Shown: positions 60,303 to 64,000 of the stretch, piece by piece
Numbering within the stretch: the stretch's first letter is position 1
How the letters are laid out: each line of letters starts with the position of its first letter
From: Olsenella intestinalis
Lineage (GTDB): Bacteria > Actinomycetota > Coriobacteriia > Coriobacteriales > Atopobiaceae
Direction: 5' to 3'
Assembly: GCF_023276655.1 (NCBI RefSeq)
Contig: NZ_JALGRK010000001.1
Location: 515,501-579,500, forward strand
Length of the DNA stretch: 64,000 nt
Program-made: the position numbers and the translations under genes
Notes under the pieces: generated by a model
The model's input: the letters and a program-made list of their open reading frames with translations, nothing else
Told to the model about the DNA's origin: nothing
Database searches by the model: none

Positions 60303-61589
60303 ATGCTCGACATCAAGTTCGTACGCGAGAATCCCGACGCCGTGGACAAGTCCTGCGAGTCCAGGCAGAACGCGCACTGGGACCGCGAGAGGTTCTTCGA
60401 GCTCGACGAGGAGCGCCGCTCGACCATCGCCGAGGTGGAGAAGCTCCAGGCCGACCGCAACGCGATCTCGAAGCAGATCGGCCAGCTCATGCGCGAGGGC
60501 AAGAAGGACGAGGCCGAGGCCGCCAAGGCCAAGGTGACCGCCAACAAGGAGCGCATCGCCGAGCTGGGCGAGAAGCGTACGGACGTCGAGCAGCAGCTCT
60601 TCGACCTCGTGGCCGCCATCCCCAACATCCCGCACGAGTCGGTTCCCTACGGCAAGGACGACTCCGACAACCCCGAGGTGCGCAAGTGGGGCGAGCCCAC
60701 GCAGTTCGACTTCGAGCCCAAGGCCCACTGGGACCTGGGCCCGACCACCGGCATGATCGACTTCGACCGCGGCGTCAAGCTCGCGGGCAGCCGCTTCTAC
60801 CTGCTGGGCGGCAACGGCGCCCTCATGGAGCGCGCGCTCATCAACTTCTTCATCGACCAGCACGTCAAGGCCGGCTTCAAGGAGTGGATGCCTCCCGTCA
60901 TCACCAACCCCGAGTCGCTGTTCGGCACGGGCCAGCTCCCCAAGTTCGAGGAGGACCTCTTCCACGTCTCCGGCGGCATGTACCTCATCCCGACGGCCGA
61001 GGTCATGCTCACCAACATCCACCGCGACGAGACCCTCGACGCCTCGCAGCTGCCGCTGCTCTACACGGCCTTCACCCCGTGCTTCCGCGAGGAGGCGGGC
61101 TCTGCCGGCCGTGACACCCGCGGCATCATCCGCGTGCACCAGTTCGACAAGGTCGAGATGGTCAAGTTCGCCAAGCCCGAGGACTCCATGAACCAGCTCG
61201 AGTCCATGGTCGCGGAGGCCGAGAAGTGCCTCCAGCTGCTTGGGCTTCCGTACCACGTGGTCACCCTCTGCACCGGCGACATTGGCTTCTCGGCCACCAA
61301 GTGCTACGACCTCGAGGTCTGGCTGCCGAGCTACAACGCCTACAAGGAGATCTCCTCCTGCTCCAACTGCTGGGACTTCCAGGCGCGCCGCGCCAACATC
61401 AAGTACAAGGACCCCTCCGAGTTCAAGGGTTCGCGCTACGTGCACACCCTCAACGGCTCCGGCCTCGCCGTGGGCCGCACCATGGCCGCCATTATGGAGA
61501 ACTACCAGAACGCCGATGGCTCCATCACGGTGCCCGAGGTGCTTCGCCCCTACATGCGTGGCCTCGAGGTCATCAAGCCCGAGGCGTAG
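60303..61589 (+). CDS. serS: Seryl-tRNA synthetase
   Basis: Charges tRNA-Ser (and tRNA-Sec where present). 428 residues, normal. ATG 60303 follows GAGGGGAA. The N-terminal coiled-coil arm (about 30-100, [22 protein letters not shown]) binds the long variable arm of tRNA-Ser. Class II motifs are motif 2 ([29 protein letters not shown]) and motif 3 ([20 protein letters not shown]); the TAEV serine-binding segment is in [12 protein letters not shown] tRNA-Ser(GCT) gene lies about 1 kb downstream on the other strand. Confidence 0.97.
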   Translation: MLDIKFVRENPDAVDKSCESRQNAHWDRERFFELDEERRSTIAEVEKLQADRNAISKQIGQLMREGKKDEAEAAKAKVTANKERIAELGEKRTDVEQQLFDLVAAIPNIPHESVPYGKDDSDNPEVRKWGEPTQFDFEPKAHWDLGPTTGMIDFDRGVKLAGSRFYLLGGNGALMERALINFFIDQHVKAGFKEWMPPVITNPESLFGTGQLPKFEEDLFHVSGGMYLIPTAEVMLTNIHRDETLDASQLPLLYTAFTPCFREEAGSAGRDTRGIIRVHQFDKVEMVKFAKPEDSMNQLESMVAEAEKCLQLLGLPYHVVTLCTGDIGFSATKCYDLEVWLPSYNAYKEISSCSNCWDFQARRANIKYKDPSEFKGSRYVHTLNGSGLAVGRTMAAIMENYQNADGSITVPEVLRPYMRGLEVIKPEA

Positions 61590-61660
61590 TGGCCGCCTGA
61601 TCGTTGCTCTTTCGGGGCGCGTGCGACGAGGTCATGCGCGCCCCTTCGTTTACCGAGGCA

Positions 61661-61689
61661 TTGTGCCGCACATCGAACACGTGTTCTAT
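61661..61689 (+). promoter_or_regulatory. Putative promoter overlapped by a LexA-like box
   Basis: TTGTGC (61661-61666), 17-bp spacer, TTCTAT (61684-61689). CGAACACGTGTTCT at 61674-61687 matches the Gram-positive SOS box CGAACRNRYGTTCG at 13 of 14 positions and covers the -10, where a repressor would block transcription. Confidence 0.65.
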
Positions 61690-61746
61690 TAGTATGAGGG
61701 ACGGGGTAGGATGAGGGAAAGCCGAAGGACTGCGAGGGGAGGCGGC

Positions 61747-62112
61747 ATGGAAGACGAGGCGCTTGACGTCAGGGTGCTCTGTCGCACCGAGGATGGGGGA
61801 GAGATGCGTCGCGTCGACCTGCTTCTCTCCGACGAGCTTGCCATTGTGCGCGAGCGCACGAGCGGCCCCATGACGATGGCCGTCTTCGGCACCCATGCGC
61901 ATGCCCACGAGGTGCGCCTGCACGCCGTCGAGGCGGATGCTGCGGCCGACGCGGCGGGATGCGAGTACGTGGAGGATCTTGTCGAGGGGTTCTTCGGGGG
62001 CGGGGAGGCGACCCTGCTCGACTTCGAGGATTGGATGAGCGAGCGGAACCTGGACTTTGGCTACGTCTCGCGGATGGGTGACGTGATCGCCTTCAGGCCC
62101 ACGTCCGCCTAG
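61747..62112 (+). CDS. Small soluble protein, unknown, possibly SOS-controlled
   Basis: 121 residues from ATG 61747, preceded by GAGGGGAGG. Acidic, no signal peptide or membrane helix. It begins MEDEALDVRVLCRTEDGGE and includes TMAVFGTHAHAHEVRLHAVE and a C-terminal DFEDWMSERNLDFGYVSRMG. I recognise no family. Its promoter region contains a LexA-like operator (61674-61687), so a role in the DNA-damage response is possible but rests only on that site. Confidence 0.75.
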   Translation: MEDEALDVRVLCRTEDGGEMRRVDLLLSDELAIVRERTSGPMTMAVFGTHAHAHEVRLHAVEADAAADAAGCEYVEDLVEGFFGGGEATLLDFEDWMSERNLDFGYVSRMGDVIAFRPTSA

Positions 62113-62171
62113 CGCCCGTCCATCTGTTTCGCGCCTTGGAGACGCCCTTCTGAGCAAGGGCGTTCTTGCAT

Positions 62172-62195
62172 AAAAAAAGAGCCCCGAAGGGGCTC
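62172..62195 (-). terminator. Intrinsic terminator of tRNA-Arg(ACG)
   Basis: On the minus strand GAGCCCC-TTC-GGGGCTC followed by T7. Confidence 0.93.
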
Positions 62196-62205
62196 GAAGA
62201 TTCAG

Positions 62206-62282
62206 TGGTGCGGCGTACAGGATTCGAACCTGTGACGTTCTGATTCGTAGTCAGACCCTCTATCCAGCTGAGGTAACGCCGC
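62206..62282 (-). tRNA. tRNA-Arg (ACG)
   Basis: Minus-strand acceptor GCGGCGT/ACGCCGC, anticodon loop CTACGAA gives ACG, T-arm CAGGTTCGAATCCTG, CCA at 62206-62208. Confidence 0.95.
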
Positions 62283-62291
62283 GTTGCAGTA

Positions 62292-62323
62292 ATTAAAATG
62301 CCACTCTTGGGGAGGTGCGTCAA
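62292..62323 (-). promoter_or_regulatory. Putative promoter of tRNA-Arg(ACG)
   Basis: TTGACG (62318-62323, minus) and an AT patch TTTTAATT (62291-62298). The spacer is 17-20 bp depending on the -10 chosen. The rest of 62324-62460 shows no gene. Confidence 0.45.
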
Positions 62324-62460
62324 GCGTGAAATTGAAAAAAGTGAAGGCGATTTCAGACTCCTGCATACAAGCTGGTGTTTTGTGAATTGTGGAGCCTGAA
62401 GTTCAATCCTCCGTCACACTTCGCGCAAAGACGTCTCCACCACGATGGTGACGCGAGCTC

Positions 62461-62495
62461 AAAAAGAGGGGGACCGACTGAGTCGATCCCCCTCT
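62461..62495 (-). terminator. Intrinsic terminator of tRNA-Ser(GCT)
   Basis: Minus strand AGAGGGGGA/TCCCCCTCT stem followed by TTTTGAG. Confidence 0.88.
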
Positions 62496-62545
62496 ATCTC
62501 TACGTTGGTCATCCGGTCGCTTGGCGTGGATCCAACGGTGCGCTC

Positions 62546-62636
62546 TGGCGGAGAGCTGGGGATTCGAACCCCAGATAGTCTTTGGGACTATACTCGCTTA
62601 GCAGGCGAGCACCTTCGGCCTCTCGGTCAGCTCTCC
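62546..62636 (-). tRNA. tRNA-Ser (GCT)
   Basis: Minus-strand class II tRNA: acceptor GGAGAGC/GCTCTCC, anticodon loop CTGCTAA gives GCT, long variable arm (TATAGTCCCAAAGACTAT), T-arm GGGGTTCGAATCCCC, CCA encoded at 62546-62548. Confidence 0.95.
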
Positions 62637-62717
62637 AAAGTGTGCTTACGAATGATACATCACAAGTCGCTCGTACCACAACATCAACGAAAGAATGTGG
62701 AATTCACCTGTCAGGCG

Positions 62718-63677
62718 TCAGGCCCTTGCGATGACGATGTCGTCCCGGTGGCTGCGGACCGCGTCCCACGAGAAGCGCTCCACGAACTCCTGGGCGCTCA
62801 CGGGCTCGCCCCTCTCTGCCAGCCCGAGCGGCTCGGCAAGCCGGCCGATGATCTTCTCGGGCGTCTCGCCCGCTTCGCGCAGGGCACCGAGGTCGCAGTC
62901 GCGGTCGCGCTTGGCGAGGCGCCTCCCGTCGGGAGCGACCAGCAGGGGCACGTGTCCGTAGGTTGGGGGAGTGAATCCGAGCAGGTGCGCGATGTATATC
63001 TGGCGTGCCGACGACGAGAGCAGGTCGCGCCCGCGCACCACCTGGTTGACGCCCATGAGGCAGTCGTCGACCACGACGGCCAGCTGGTAGGCGATCACGC
63101 CGTCGCTGCGCCTCACGAGGAAGTCGCCACAGTCGCGTGCGAGCACCTCGTGCTGGGGACCCCATCCGAGGTCGTCGAAGTCGATGGCGCCGAGCGCGTC
63201 TGCGGGCTCGGGCACCTTGAGGCGCGTCGCGGCGGGCCGGGTCTCGAGCCGCTTCGCGATCTGCTCCTCGCCAAGGCCGCGGCACGTCCCCTGATATATA
63301 TAGACGCCGTCGGAGGCGTGCGGTGCGCTCGCGGCGTGCAGCTCGGCGCGCGTGCAGAAGCAGGGGTAGGTCAGCCCCAGACCCTTGAGCCGCTCGAGCG
63401 CCTCGAGGTAGACCTCGCCTCGGTCGCTCTGGCGGATCGGGCCCTCGTCCCAGTCGAGGCCGAGCCACGCGAGGTCGTCGATGATCTGGCGAGCCAGCTC
63501 GGGGTCCTTCGTGCGCGGGTCGAGGTCCTCGATCCTCAGGACCATGCGCCCGCCCGTGCTGCGGGCAGACGCCCACGCCACGAGAGACGAGAAGGCGTTG
63601 CCGAGGTGCATGCGTCCCGAGGGCGAGGGGGCGAAGCGTCCGGTGATCTGTTGGGTGGTCTCACTCATGGCTGACAT
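62718..63677 (-). CDS. gluQ: Glutamyl-Q tRNA(Asp) synthetase
   Basis: Attaches glutamate to the queuosine of tRNA-Asp; a shortened GluRS paralogue without the anticodon-binding domain. 319 residues, right for GluQRS. ATP-binding HIGH-like motif in RFAPSPSGRMHLGN; zinc ligands in YPCFCTRAEL...QGTCRG; the KMSKS-like loop is RRLAKRDRDCDL. ATG 63677 has GGAG at about -10; the nearer ATG 63668 has no site. It is monocistronic by appearance and divergent from the gene at 63962. Confidence 0.95.
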   Translation of the reverse strand: MSAMSETTQQITGRFAPSPSGRMHLGNAFSSLVAWASARSTGGRMVLRIEDLDPRTKDPELARQIIDDLAWLGLDWDEGPIRQSDRGEVYLEALERLKGLGLTYPCFCTRAELHAASAPHASDGVYIYQGTCRGLGEEQIAKRLETRPAATRLKVPEPADALGAIDFDDLGWGPQHEVLARDCGDFLVRRSDGVIAYQLAVVVDDCLMGVNQVVRGRDLLSSSARQIYIAHLLGFTPPTYGHVPLLVAPDGRRLAKRDRDCDLGALREAGETPEKIIGRLAEPLGLAERGEPVSAQEFVERFSWDAVRSHRDDIVIARA

Positions 63678-63865
63678 GGTAGCGCTCCGTCGCTTCCGCC
63701 CGTCTCTCCCGTGGCGTCCGGCGTCCGCCGCAGGCCCAAAAAAGTATGCTGGGAGGAAATTGCGCCGTATTGGATAAAGTCAGAATCTCATGCAGAATAG
63801 AGAAATAATCGAGGCATCTACCTTTGGGAACATAAAAATGACCGTTCGTAGAATCCAATAAAACC

Positions 63866-63895
63866 GCGACACTTGCTTCATCTCTGGAGTATAGT
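63866..63895 (+). promoter_or_regulatory. Putative promoter of the gene at the right edge
   Basis: GCGACA (63866-63871), 18-bp spacer, TATAGT (63890-63895). The 284-bp gap 63678-63961 is AT-richer than its surroundings and has no convincing ORF. Confidence 0.5.
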
Positions 63896-63961
63896 TTTAG
63901 CCTTGTTGGAAGGGCGGCCCGCGCCGCCTGCATGGTTTGATTCACCCGAAGGAGAGAGAAC

Positions 63962-64000
63962 ATGTCTTACGGCAAGCCCAACCGTGTCGTAATCGCCCTC
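63962..64000 (+). CDS. Start of a probable carbamate kinase (partial)
   Basis: ATG 63962 follows GAAGGAGAG. Only 13 residues are visible, MSYGKPNRVVIAL, which resemble the beginning of carbamate kinases (…RIVIALGGNAL). Too short to be certain; the long AT-rich leader suggests a regulated gene. Confidence 0.4.
   Translation, partial: MSYGKPNRVVIAL

Noticed and set aside
63661-63963. 100-codon minus-strand frame upstream of gluQ
   Set aside because: Overlaps the gluQ start, has no ribosome site, and covers the promoter of the rightward gene at 63962; more likely noncoding.

Overview
This window reads as chromosomal DNA of a very GC-rich Gram-positive actinobacterium, most likely a member of the Coriobacteriia (Olsenella/Atopobium-like; inference). 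The reasons are the codon use, the FHA/PP2C/SEDS/PASTA-kinase cluster, the giant sortase-anchored proteins with LAKTG/LAGTG anchors, and the short A/T patches confined to promoters. No phage, insertion sequence or CRISPR array is visible.

Left part (1-11.4 kb): the tail of a membrane protein; a large M28-peptidase-like membrane protein whose fold is split by about 800 acidic residues; a glutaredoxin; tRNA-Gly with an M29 aminopeptidase; tRNA-Lys; then arginine and purine synthesis (argG, argH, purB). argG is preceded by a 31-residue ORF with six Arg codons in its second half and a strong hairpin, which looks like a ribosome-mediated arginine attenuator.

Middle (11.4-36 kb): three consecutive giant surface proteins of about 2,600-2,670 residues. 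Genes 1 and 2 lie on an 8.3-kb tandem duplication whose junction still carries a 40-bp copy of the purB 3' end. The two copies are nearly identical except for a central block of about 350 codons, which in copy 1 is clearly AT-richer. Gene 3 shares only the ends (signal peptide, N-terminal domain, anchor) and has a different core.

Right-centre (36-47.7 kb): a TSCPD protein and a Tat lipoprotein; an OmpR-type two-component pair; purC; a small membrane protein; tRNA-Arg; and a three-gene signalling set made of REC-GGDEF(degenerate)-EAL, Hpt, and an APC amino-acid permease fused to a hybrid histidine kinase. Together these could form a full phosphorelay from a transporter-like sensor to c-di-GMP breakdown.

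Right part (47.7-64 kb): adenine deaminase; a leftward cell-wall signalling operon (membrane Ser/Thr kinase, FhaA, FhaB, PP2C phosphatase, a single-chain SEDS-transpeptidase fusion, PASTA kinase); tRNA-Leu; a small membrane protein; serS; a small ORF behind a LexA-like box; tRNA-Arg and tRNA-Ser; gluQ; and the first codons of a probable carbamate kinase.

Across the whole window the 9-mer GAGAAGAGC/GCTCTTCTC recurs about 30 times by eye, in several reading frames and repeatedly just downstream of stop codons. This is a DNA-level signal that the genes do not explain.
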